Positions 40,070 to 52,000 of a stretch of DNA of 64,000 nt are shown piece after piece. The notes under the pieces are model-generated. The model was not told the DNA's origin and searched no databases. It worked only from the letters and a program-made list of their open reading frames with translations. The DNA is from Streptomyces akebiae. Lineage in GTDB: Bacteria > Actinomycetota > Actinomycetes > Streptomycetales > Streptomycetaceae. Position 1 is the stretch's first letter, and the number at the start of each line of letters is the position of its first letter. The stretch is taken from assembly GCF_019599145.1 (NCBI RefSeq), contig NZ_CP080648.1:124001-188000 (forward strand). Reading direction: 5' to 3'. The translations under genes were made by a program, and so were the position numbers.

Positions 40070-43000
40070 GTGGCCGACGACCAGAAGTATCTCGACTATC
40101 TCAGGCGGCTCACCGCGGACCTGCGGCAGACCCGGCGCCGCCTGCGGATCGCCGAGGCGCGCGGGAGCGAGCCCGTGGCGGTCGTCGGCATGGCCTGCCG
40201 CTACCCCGGGGAGGTGCGCTCCCCGGAAGACCTCTGGAACCTGGTCTCCACGGGCCGCGACGGCATCTCCGCCTTCCCCGTGGACCGCGGCTGGGACACT
40301 GCCGCCATCTACGACGAAGCCCCGGACACCGCCGGCACCACCTACGTGCGCGAGGGCGGATTCGTCCACGAGGCAGGCCGCTTCGACGCCGGCCTGTTCA
40401 ACATCTCGCCGCGCGAGGCCCTCGCCATGGACCCACAGCAGCGGCTGTTCCTGGAGACCTCCTGGGAGGCCTTCGAGCGGGCGGGCGTCGACCCGCTGTC
40501 CCTGCGGGGCAGCCGCACCGGCGTCTTCGTCGGCTCCTCCTCGTCCGCCTACGGTGCCGGGCTGCGCGCCCTGCCCGAGGGAGTGGAAGGGCACCTGCTG
40601 ACCGGCAGCGCGCCCAGCGTCGTCTCCGGGCGGGTCGCCTACGCCCTGGGCCTGGAAGGGCCCGCCGTCACCGTGGACACGGCCTGCTCGTCGTCGCTGG
40701 TCGCGACCCACCTCGCCGTGCAGGCACTGCGGTCGGGCGAGTGCGACGCGGCCCTCGCGGGCGGCGTGACCGTGATGACCAGCCCGGGCATCTTCACCGA
40801 GTTCAGCCGGCAGCGGGGCCTCGCCCCCGACGGTCGCTGCAAGCCGTTCTCCGCGGACGCCGACGGCACCGGGTGGGCCGAGGGCTCAGGTGTGCTCGTC
40901 CTCCGGCGCCTGGCCGACGCGAAGCGCCGCGGCGACCGCATCCTGGCGGTCATCCGGGGCTCCGCCGTCAACCAGGACGGTGCGTCGAACGGCCTGACCG
41001 CGCCGAACGGCCCCGCCCAGGAGCGGGTCATCCTGGCGGCCCTGGAGAACGCCCGGCTCGACCCCGCCGACGTGGACGTGGTGGAGGCGCACGGCACCGG
41101 CACGACGCTCGGTGACCCGATCGAGGCTCAGGCACTGCTCGCCACGTACGGGCAGGCAACCCGCCGCGAGCCCTTGATGCTGGGCTCCGTCAAGTCGAAC
41201 ATCGGGCACGCGCAGGCCGCTTCGGGCGTCGCCGGGCTCATCAAGATGGTGCTGGCCCTGGGCAACGAGGAACTGCCGCCGACCCTCCACGTCAGCGAAC
41301 CCACCCCGCACGTCGACTGGTCGCAGGGCCAGGTACGGCTGCTCACCGATCCGGTGGCCTGGCCCCAGGACCCGGAGCGACCGCGCCGGGCGGGCGTCTC
41401 CTCCTTCAGCATCAGCGGCACCAACGTCCACATCATCCTGGAGGGCCCCGACGCGACGGCCGAACGGGCCGACGACGAGTCCGGGGAGACGGTCGAGAAC
41501 GTCGAGACCGGCGGCGAGGCGGCGAAGACCGCCGACGCCGACCGGCCGGTGCTCCCGGTGGTCCCGTGGGTGCTGTCGGGGCACACGTCCGAGGCCCTCG
41601 CGGCGCAGGCCGCCCGCCTCGCCGGCATGGCCGAGGCCGACCCGGCGGGCGTGGGCCGCTCCCTGCTCTCGCGTGCGGTGCTGGAGCATCGGGCGGTGGT
41701 GTTGGGGGAGGACCGTGCCGGGGCTCTGCGGGCGTTGGCGCGGGATGTGTCGCATGCGGGTGTGGTGCGGGGTGTCGCGCGTTCCGGTGGTGCTCCGGTG
41801 TTGGTGTTTCCGGGGCAGGGGTCGCAGTGGTTGGGGATGGGTCGGGAGCTGGCGGGCTGGTCGTCGGTGTTCCGGGAGGGTCTTGAGGAGTGTGCGGTGG
41901 CGTTGGAGCCGCATGTGGACTGGTCGTTGTGGGAGGTGTTGGAGAGCGGGGACGAGGTGTTGTGGGGTCGGGTGGATGTGGTCCAGCCGGTTCTGTGGGC
42001 GTTGATGGTGTCGCTGGCGCGGTTGTGGCGTTCGTGTGGTGTGGTGCCGTCGGCGGTGGTGGGGCATTCGCAGGGTGAGATCGCGGCTGCGGTGGTGGCT
42101 GGTGGTCTGTCGGTGGTGGACGGTGCTCGTGTGGTGGCGTTGCGTTCGCGTGCGCTGCGGGTGTTGGCGGGCCGGGGTGGGATGGTGTCGCTGGCGGCCG
42201 GTCCGGAGGTGGCCGGGGAGCTGGTGGCGGGTTTTGGGGGCCGGGTCTCGGTGGCCGCGGTCAACGGTCCGGGTTCGACGGTGGTGTCGGGTGAACCGGA
42301 TGCGCTCGATGCTTTGATGGTTTTGTGTGAGGGGCGTGGGGTTCGGGCGCGTCGGGTGCCGGTGGACTACGCGTCGCATTCGGTGCAGGTGGAGGAGTTG
42401 CGGGAGCGGATCCTCGCCGATCTGGCTCCGGTGAAGCCGGTGTCCTCGTCGGTGCCGTTGTATTCGTCGGTGACCGGTGGGCGTATCGATACGGCGGTGA
42501 TGGATGCGGGCTATTGGTATGAGAGCTTGCGGTCGTTGGTGCGGTTCGACGAGGCGACGGCCGCGTTGCTGGCTGATGGCCGGTCGGTGTTCCTGGAGTC
42601 CAGTCCGCATCCCGTCCTGACTCCTGGTATCGAGCAGTCGTTGGAGGCGTCCGGTCATCCGGGTGTCACGCTGGCCACTCTCCACCGCGACCGTGGTGAC
42701 GCGACACGCTGGCTGACCGCGCTGGCCGAAGCCCACGTGGCCGGTGTCCCCGTCGACTGGACCGGTGTCCTGCCCGACAGCCGACCCGTCGACCTCCCCA
42801 CCTACGCCTTCCAGCACACCCAATACTGGATGACCGAACCCCCCGAGGTAGCCCGCGCCCTGGACGCGGCCACGGGAGCCGATCCGGACGAGTCGGAGTT
42901 CTGGGACGCCGTCGACCGGCTCGACTACGACCAGGTCGCCGGCACCCTGCACCTGGAATCGGGCGACGGCCTGGAGACCGTACTGCCCGCCCTCTCGGTG

Positions 43001-46000
43001 TGGCGCCGAAGCCGCGCCGAACGCTCCACCGTCGACGCCTGGCGCTACCGCGTCGCCTGGCAGCCCGCCGACCGCGCTCCCGCCACCGCACTCGACGGTC
43101 ACTGGCTGCTGCTGCGCACAGGGGGGACGGACACGGACCACGCCGCACGTTGCGCCGAGGCGCTGCGCGAGGCAGGCGCGGACGTGACCGAGCTGACGGT
43201 GCCCGACGCCGGTCTCGACCGGTGGGGCCTCAGCCAACTCCTGCGCGAGACGGCCGAGTCCGCCGAGTCGCCGGTCACCGGGATCCTGTCCCTGCTCGCC
43301 GACGACCGCCGGGCGCACCCCGAGGATCCGGCGGTCTCCGTCGGGCTCGGTGCCACCCTCACCGTCGTACAGGCGCTGACCGACGCCGAGATCACGGCGC
43401 CGCTGTGGTGCGCCACCACCGGCGCCGTCGCCGCCAACCGCGCCGACCGGATCACCGATCCCGCCGCCGCCCGCGTCTGGGGACTCGGCCGGGTCGCCGC
43501 CCTGGAGCACCCCGAACGCTGGGGCGGGCTGATCGACCTGCCCGCCGACCCCGAGCCCCGCACGCTGGCCCGCCTCGCCGCGGTGCTCACCGGGGACGAG
43601 GACCAGGTCGCCGTGCGGGCCGAAGGCGTCTACGTACGCCGCCTGCTCCACGCCGCCTCCACCGCCACCGGTGACCCCGCCCTTCCCCCTGACGCGCCCG
43701 AAGCGGTCCTGATCACGGGCGGCACCGGTGCGCTGGGCGCGGAGACCGCCCGGATGCTCGCGCGCCGGGGCACCCGGAAGCTGGTGCTGAGCAGCAGGCG
43801 GGGCATGGAGGCCCCGGGGGCCGCCGAGCTGGTCGCCGAGCTGGGTTCGCTCGGGGCGACGGCGACCGTCGTCGCCTGCGACGTCGCCGACCGCGAGGCG
43901 CTGGCCGCGCTGCTCGCCGAGCACCCGGTCACCGGCGTCGTCCACACCGCGGGGCTCGACCCGGTCCTCCCGCTCGACGCGACATCGGTGCCCGAGCTCG
44001 CCGACGGCCTCCGGGCCAAGGCCTGCGGCGCCGAACACCTCGACGCGCTCCTCCCCGACGCCGAACTGTTCGTGCTGTTCTCGTCCATCGCCGGGATCTG
44101 GGGCAGCGGCGGACAGGGCGCCTACGCCGCCGCCAACGCCCATCTCGACGCCCTCGCCACCGCCCGCCGGGCGGCCGGCCGGGCCGGAACCGCCATCTCC
44201 TGGGGCTCCTGGGCCGAGGTCGGCATGGCCGCGCGGGACGGCGCCGACGAGTACCTGAGACGCCGTGGGCTGCGCCCCATGGCGGCGGCTCTGTGCATCG
44301 CCGCGCTGGAGCGGGCGATCGACTCCGACGACGCGTGCGTGACCGTCGCGGACGTGGACTGGGTACGCTTCACCCCTGCCTTCACCAGCCGCCGGTCCAG
44401 TCCGCTGCTGGCCGAGCTGCCCGAGGCGGCCGACGCCCTCGCGAAGGGCGCGGACGGCGACGAGGGCCGTTCGGGCACCTCTGCCGCCGCCGTGCGGACC
44501 CTGCTGGCCGGGGTGCCCGAGTCGGAATGGGTCCGTACGGTCCTCGATCTGGTCCGCCGGGAGACCGCGGCGGTCCTCGGCTACCCCGAACCTGTCGAGG
44601 CTGAGCGCCCGTTCAAGGATCTGGGCGTCGACTCCCTCACCGCGCTCCAGGTCCGTAAGCGCGTGGCCGACGCCGTCGGTCTGCAACTGCCCGCGACGCT
44701 CGTCTTCGACCACCCCACCCCCTCGGCGGTCGCCCGGCACCTGCTGTCGCTGATCAGCGCCGACGAGCGTACGGCCGTCACGGTGACCGCGGCGTCCGAC
44801 GAACCGCTCGCCATCGTCTCCATGGCCTGCCGCTACCCCGGCGGGGTGGACTCCCCCGAGGCGCTGTGGGACCTGGTCGCCGAGGGCCGGGACGGGGTCG
44901 GAGCCTTCCCCACCGACCGCGGCTGGCGGGCGGCCCCGGGCGCGAGCGTCGACTTCGCCCTGGAGGGCGGCTTCGTCCACGACGCCACGGACTTCGACGC
45001 GGGGCTGTTCGGGATCTCGCCGCGTGAGGCGCTGGCGATGGATCCGCAGCAGCGACTGCTGCTCGAGACGGCGTGGGAGGCGCTGGAGCGGGCGGGCATG
45101 AACCCGCGCACGCTCCAGGGGACGCCGACCGGCGTGTTCGTCGGCGCCTCTCCCTCGGGGTACGGGGTGGGGGCCACCGACTCCGGCTCCGAGGGGCACT
45201 TCCTGACCGGTATGTCGGGGAGCGTGCTGTCCGGTCGGGTCGCGTACTCGTTCGGCCTTGAGGGCCCGGCGGTGACCGTCGACACGGCGTGCTCGTCGTC
45301 GCTGGTGGCGCTGCACCTGGCGGCGCAGTCGCTGCGCACCGGCGAGTGCTCCATGGCGGTCGTGGGCGGCGTCGCGGTGATGAGCACCCCGGGCGTCTTC
45401 GCCGAGTTCGACCGTCAGGACGGTCTGGCCGGGGACGGCCGGTGCAAGGCGTTCGCGGCTGCCGCGGACGGCACGGGCTGGGGTGAGGGTGTGGGTCTGC
45501 TGCTGCTGGAGCGGCTGTCGGACGCGCGTCGTCACGGGCACGAGGTGCTGGCTGTGGTGCGGGGTTCGGCGGTGAATCAGGATGGTGCGTCGAACGGTTT
45601 GACGGCGCCGAACGGTCCCGCGCAGCAGCGGGTGGTGCGGGCGGCTCTGGCCGCGGCGGGTCTTGAGACGTCCGAGGTCGACGCGGTGGAGGCGCACGGT
45701 ACGGGTACGCGGCTGGGTGACCCGATCGAGGCGCAGGCGCTGCTGGCGACGTACGGGCAGGACCGTGTGGAGCCCCTGTATCTGGGGTCGGTGAAGTCCA
45801 ACATCGGTCACACGCAGGCGGCTTCGGGTGTCGCGGGTGTGATCAAGATGGTGGAGGCGATCCGTCGGGGTGTGCTGCCCCGGACGCTGCACGTGGATGA
45901 GCCGACGCCGCATGTGGACTGGTCGGCCGGAGCGGTGGAGCTGCTGGCGGAGGCGCGGGACTGGCCGGAGGCGGGGCGACCGCGTCGGGCCGGTGTGTCG

Positions 46001-49000
46001 TCGTTCGGTGTGAGTGGTACGAACGCGCACGTCATCCTGGAGCAGGCTGCTGAGGCTGCTGAGGTTGTTGATGTGGCTGGGCCGGCTCTGGTGGGGGCTG
46101 TGGGGCCGTGGGTGTTGTCCGCGCGGTCGCAGGGTGCGTTGGTGGCGCAGGCCGAGCGGTTGGGGTCGTTCCTGGCCGAGCGTCCTGAGGTGGGTTCGTC
46201 GGCTGTGGCGCACACGCTGGCGACGGGTCGTGCGGCGCTGGAGCACCGGGCGGTCGTGCTCGGTGACGACCGCGACGAACTGCTGACCGCACTGCGCGCA
46301 CTGGCCGAGGGAGAGCCCTCGCAGCGGGTCGTCACCGGCACGGTGCGGAACGGGCGTACGGGCTTCCTGTTCTCGGGTCAGGGTGCGCAGCGGGTGGGGA
46401 TGGGGCGTGAGCTGTACGAGGCGTTCCCGGTGTTCGCGGACGCGTTCGACGCGGTCTGTGCACGCGTGGACCTCGAACGGCCCTTGCGTGACGTCGTGTT
46501 CGGGGAGGATGCGGAGCTGCTGGCCCGGACCGCGTACACGCAGCCTGCGCTGTTCGCGGTCGAGGTCGCGCTGTTCCGGCTGGTGGAGTCCTGGGGTGTC
46601 ACTCCGGACGTCCTGGTCGGTCATTCGATCGGTGAGCTGGCCGCCGCGCACTGCGCCGGGGTGCTGTCCCTGGACGACGCGTGCCGTTTGGTGTCGGCGC
46701 GTGGTCGTTTGATGGACGCGTTGCCGTCGGGCGGTGCGATGCTGGCCGTGGAGACGGCCGAGGACGGGCTGGAACTGCCCGAGGGCGTGGACCTGGCGGC
46801 CGTGAACGGGCCCACCTCGGTGACCGTTTCCGGTGACGCCGACGCGATCGCGGTGCTGGAGGAGCGGCTCCGGGCACAGGGCGTACGGGTCAAGCGGCTG
46901 GCCGTCTCCCACGCGTTCCACTCGCACCTGATGGAGCCGATGCAGGCCGAGTTCGCCGCCGTCGCGGAATCGTTGACGTACAACCCCCCGACGATCTCCG
47001 TCGTCACCACGGCGCCCGGAGACCTGGCGACGCCGGACTACTGGGTCGGCCAGATCCGCGAGCCCGTCCGCTTCGCCGACGCGATCGCCTCCCTCACCGA
47101 CGTGCGGGTCTTCCTCGAACTCGGCCCCGACGGCACCCTCTCCGCCCTCGTCCCGCACATCCGCGAGGACGCGACCACCGTGCCCGCCCTGCGCTCGGGG
47201 GCAGGGGAGACGAGCGCCTTCGGGCGGGCCCTGGCCGGCCTGTACGTCCAGGGTGCCGCTGTGGACTGGGGTCGGTATGTGTCGGGGCCTGGTGTGGGTC
47301 TGCCGACGTATGCGTTCCAGCGTGAGCGGTACTGGCTGGGGGTGGCGGAGGTCGCGGAGGTGGTGGCTTCCGGCGTTGGTGAGGATGAGGCGTTCTGGTC
47401 GGCGGTGGAGGCCGGTGACAGTGGGGCGCTGGCCGAGGTGCTGCGTGTGGGTGCTGGTGAGGTGGAGGCGGTGTTGCCGGCTCTGGCGGGCCGGCGGCGT
47501 GAGCGGGTGGAGCGTTCGCGGGCGGACGGGATGCGGTATCGCGTTTCGTGGCGGGTGGCGGACGACGTGGTCGGCGCTGTTTCGGGTCGTTGGCTCGTGG
47601 TGGGTACGGAGGGTGTGCCTGAGGAGCGGGTCGAGGCGTGTGTGGCGGCTTTGGCGGGCGGTGGTGCGGAGCCGTTCGTGGTGGTGTTGGACGATGGTGA
47701 GCTTGATCGTTGGGAGTTGGCTGCCCGGCTGACGGAGGAGGACGCGTTCGGGGGTGGTGTCGCTGGGGTGTTGTCTCTGGCGGCGCTGGATTGGCGTGTG
47801 GGTGTTGCGGGTGTGCCGGAGGCGTTGCCGGTGTCGGTGGCGTGGTCGCTGGCGCTTGTGCAGGCGTTGGGTGATGCGGAGATCGATGCGCCGTTGTGGT
47901 GCGTGACGTCGGGTGCTGTGTCGACGGGGCGTGCTGATGGTGTGGTGGATCCGGAGCAGGCTCAGGTGTGGGGTCTGGGGCGGGTTGCCGCGTTGGAGTT
48001 CCCGCAGCGTTGGGGCGGGTTGGTGGATCTTCCGGTGGTGCTGGACGAGCGTGCGGGCTCGCGTCTGGCACGGGTACTGGCCGGGTCCGAGGACCAGGTC
48101 GCCGTCCGGGCATCCGGCACCTACGCCCGCCGTGTGGCCCGTGTGGAGCCGCACGCTGACGCTCCTGGGGAGTTCACCTCCGCCGGAGCGGTTCTCGTCA
48201 CTGGTGGGACCGGGGCCCTCGGCGCGGCTGTCGCCCGTCGCCTCGCCCGGCGTGGCGTCACCGAGCTGGTGCTGAGCAGCAGGCGGGGCATGGAGGCCCC
48301 GGGGGCCGCCGAGCTGGTCGCCGAGCTGGGTTCGCTCGGGGCGACGGCGACCGTCGTCGCCTGCGACGTCGCCGACCGCGAGGCGCTGGCCGCGCTGCTC
48401 GCCGAGCACCCGGTCACGGGCGTGGTCCACACGGCTGGTGTCGTGGACACGGTGCCGTTGGTGGGTGTCGGTCCGGAGCAGTTCGCGGAGGTGCTGCGGG
48501 CGAAGACGCTGGGTGCCCGGCACCTGGACGAACTGGTGCCCGAGGCCGACATGTTCGTACTGTTCTCGTCGATCGCCGGCGTGTGGGGCAGTGGCGGGCA
48601 GTCCGCGTACGCGGCGGCCAACGCCTACCTCGACGGTCTGGCCGAGCAGCGCCGGGCTCGTGGCCTGACCGCCACCTCGGTGGCCTGGGGACCCTGGGCC
48701 GAAGCCGGCATGCTGGTCGAGGAGAACGCCGAGGACTACCTGCGCCGCCGCGGCCTCACCCCGCTCGACCCCGGTCTCGCCGTGACCATCCTGGAGGACG
48801 CGGTCACCCGCGACCTCGGCTGCCTCGTCGCCGCCGACGCCGACTGGACGCGCTTCGCACCGGCCTTCGGATCGGGCCGCGCCACCACACTCTTCGACGA
48901 CGTTCCCGAGGCTGTCGCGCCGTCCGCCGCCGTACCCATGTCGGAGGCGGACTCCGACTCCACACCCCTCATGTCCGCGCTCGCCGGAAAGGGGCCCGCC

Positions 49001-52000
49001 GAGCGCCGCGCCGTGCTGCTGGACACGGTCAGGACCGGTGCCGCCGCGGTCCTGGGCCATGCGAGCGCGGACAGCATCCCCGTCGAGCTGCCCTTCTCCG
49101 ACCTGGGCTTCGACTCGCTCACCGCCGTCGACCTCCGCGACCGGCTGATGGCCGCGACGGGCCTCTCGCTCTCCGCGACGCTCGTCTTCGACCACCCCAC
49201 CGCCCAGGCCCTGGCAGGCCACCTCGCCGGCCTGCTGCCTTCCTCCGCGCCCGGCGACACGTCGTCGGCGATCGCCCCCCGGATCGCAGCAGACCCGGAC
49301 GAGCCGATCGCGATCGTCTCCATGGCGTGCCGCTTCCCCGGCGGAGTCCGTTCGCCGGAGGACCTGTGGGACCTGGTCGCCTCGGGAGCCGAGGGCATCT
49401 CCGCCTTCCCCGCCGACCGAGGCTGGGACCTCTCCGCCCTGCGGGAAACGGGAGCCTTCGCGGCCGAGGGCGGCTTCGTGCACGACGCCACCGAGTTCGA
49501 CGCGGGGCTGTTCGGGATCTCGCCGCGTGAGGCGATCGCGATGGATCCGCAGCAGCGACTGCTGCTCGAGACGGCCTGGGAGACGTTGGAGCGGGCGGGC
49601 ATGAACCCGCGCACGCTCCAGGGCACGTCGACCGGGGTGTTCGTCGGCGCCTCGACGTCCGGCTACGGCACCGGCGGACGCACCGAGGGCGCGGACGGCC
49701 ACCTGATGACCGGCATGGCCGGGAGCGTGCTGTCCGGTCGGGTCGCGTACTCGTTCGGCCTTGAGGGCCCGGCGGTGACCGTCGACACGGCGTGCTCGTC
49801 GTCGCTGGTGGCGCTGCACCTGGCGGCGCAGTCGCTGCGCACCGGCGAGTGCTCCATGGCGCTGGCCGGCGGCGTGACCGTGATCGTCGGTCCCGACATC
49901 TTCGCCGAGTTCGACCGTCAGGACGGTCTGGCCGGGGACGGTAGGTGCAAGGCGTTCGCGGCTGCCGCGGACGGCACGGGCTGGGGTGAGGGTGTGGGTC
50001 TGCTGCTGCTGGAGCGGCTGTCGGACGCGCGTCGTCACGGGCACGAGGTGCTGGCTGTGGTGCGGGGTTCGGCGGTGAATCAGGATGGTGCGTCGAACGG
50101 TTTGACGGCGCCGAACGGTCCCGCGCAGCAGCGGGTGGTGCGGGCGGCTCTGGCCGCGGCGGGTCTTGAGACGTCCGAGGTCGACGCGGTGGAGGCGCAC
50201 GGTACGGGTACGCGGCTGGGTGACCCGATCGAGGCGCAGGCGCTGCTGGCGACGTACGGGCAGGACCGTGTGGAGCCCCTGTATCTGGGGTCGGTGAAGT
50301 CGAACATCGGTCACACGCAGGCGGCTTCGGGTGTCGCGGGTGTGATCAAGATGGTGGAGGCGATCCGTCGGGGTGTGCTGCCCCGGACGCTGCACGTGGA
50401 TGAGCCGACGCCGCATGTGGACTGGTCGGCCGGAGCGGTGGAGCTGTTGGCGGAGGCGCGGGACTGGCCGCAGGCGGGTCGTCCGCGTCGGGCCGGTGTG
50501 TCGTCGTTCGGTGTGAGTGGTACGAACGCGCACGTCATCCTGGAGCAGGCTGCTGAGGCTGCTGAGGTTGTTGATGTGGCTGGGCCGGCTCTGGTGGGGG
50601 CTGTGGGGCCGTGGGTGTTGTCCGCGCGGTCGCAGGGTGCGTTGGTGGCGCAGGCCGAGCGGTTGGGGTCGTTCCTGGCCGAGCGTCCTGAGGTGGGTTC
50701 GTCGGCTGTGGCGCACACGCTGGCGACGGGTCGTGCGGCGCTGGAGCACCGGGCGGTCGTGCTCGGTGACGACCGCGACGAACTGCTGACCGGACTGCGC
50801 GCACTGGCCGAGGACAAGGCCGTGCCGTCCGTGGTCCGCGACGAGACCGTGCACGGAGGGCTGGCGCTGCTGTTCACGGGTCAGGGTGCGCAGCGGGTCG
50901 GTATGGGGCGTGAGCTGTACGAGGCGTTCCCGGTGTTCGCCGACGCGTTCGACGCGGTCTGTGCACGCGTGGATCTCGAACGGCCTCTGCGAGACGTGGT
51001 GTTCGAGGACGGCGAGGCACTGGATCGCACGGTCTACGCCCAGGCCGGGCTGTTCGCGGTCGAGGTCGCGCTGTTCCGGCTGGTGGAGTCCTGGGGTGTC
51101 ACCCCGGACGTCCTGGTCGGTCATTCGATCGGTGAGCTGGCCGCCGCGCACTGCGCCGGGGTGCTGTCCCTGGACGACGCGTGCCGTTTGGTGTCGGCGC
51201 GTGGTCGTTTGATGGACGCGCTGCCGTCGGGCGGCGCGATGCTGGCCGTGGAGACGGCCGAGGACGGGCTGGAGCTGCCCGAGGGCGTGGACCTGGCGGC
51301 CGTGAACGGGCCCACCTCCCTGACCGTTTCCGGTGACGCCGACGCGATCGGCGCGCTGGAGGAGCGGCTGCGCTCCGAGAACGTACGGGTGAAGCGGCTG
51401 ACCGTCTCGCACGCGTTCCATTCGCGTCTGATGGAGCCGATGCTCGACGGGTTCGCGGCGGTCGCGAAGTCGTTGACGTACCACGCCCCGACCATTCCCG
51501 TCGTCGCCACGGCACCCGGCGACATGGCGAGCCCGGACTACTGGGTCGGTCAGATCTGTGAGCCCGTCCGGTTCGCCGAGGCGATCGCCTCCCTCAGCGG
51601 CATACGTACGGCGCTGGAGCTTGGCCCTGCCGGCGTGCTCTCCGTCTTCGTACCGGAGCAGGTCGACACCCTGGCCGCCGTACCCGCGCTGCGCCCGGAC
51701 CGCCCCGAGGCCACCACCCTCGTCCGCGCGCTGGCGCGCCTGCACACCCGTGGCGTCCCCGTCGAGTGGGGTCGGTATGTGTCGGGGCCTGGTGTGGGTC
51801 TGCCGACGTATGCGTTCCAGCGTGAGCGGTACTGGCTGGGGGTGGCGGAGGTCGCGGAGGTGGTGGCTTCCGGCGTTGGTGAGGATGAGGCGTTCTGGTC
51901 GGCGGTGGAGGCCGGTGACAGTGGGGCGCTGGCCGAGGTGCTGCGTGTGGGTGCTGGTGAGGTGGAGGCGGTGTTGCCGGCTCTGGCGGGCCGGCGGCGT

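Larger units (their letters stand above)
44801..49250 (+). other. module m11: KS-AT(malonyl)-KR-ACP
   Basis: KS 44801-~46050, Cys 45290-45292. AT 46361-~47340, GHSIGE serine 46625-46627, HAFH 46910-46921: malonyl. KR ~48188-48900 has HTAGVVDTVPL instead of LDD, Trp 48584-48586 and Tyr 48608-48610: A1-type. ACP serine 49115-49117. The module is a DNA patchwork. Its KS end, post-AT linker and KR C-half match m12, the KR N-half matches m10, and the first 203 bp of its AT match m4 exactly. Predicted output is an L-hydroxylated acetate. Confidence 0.94.
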
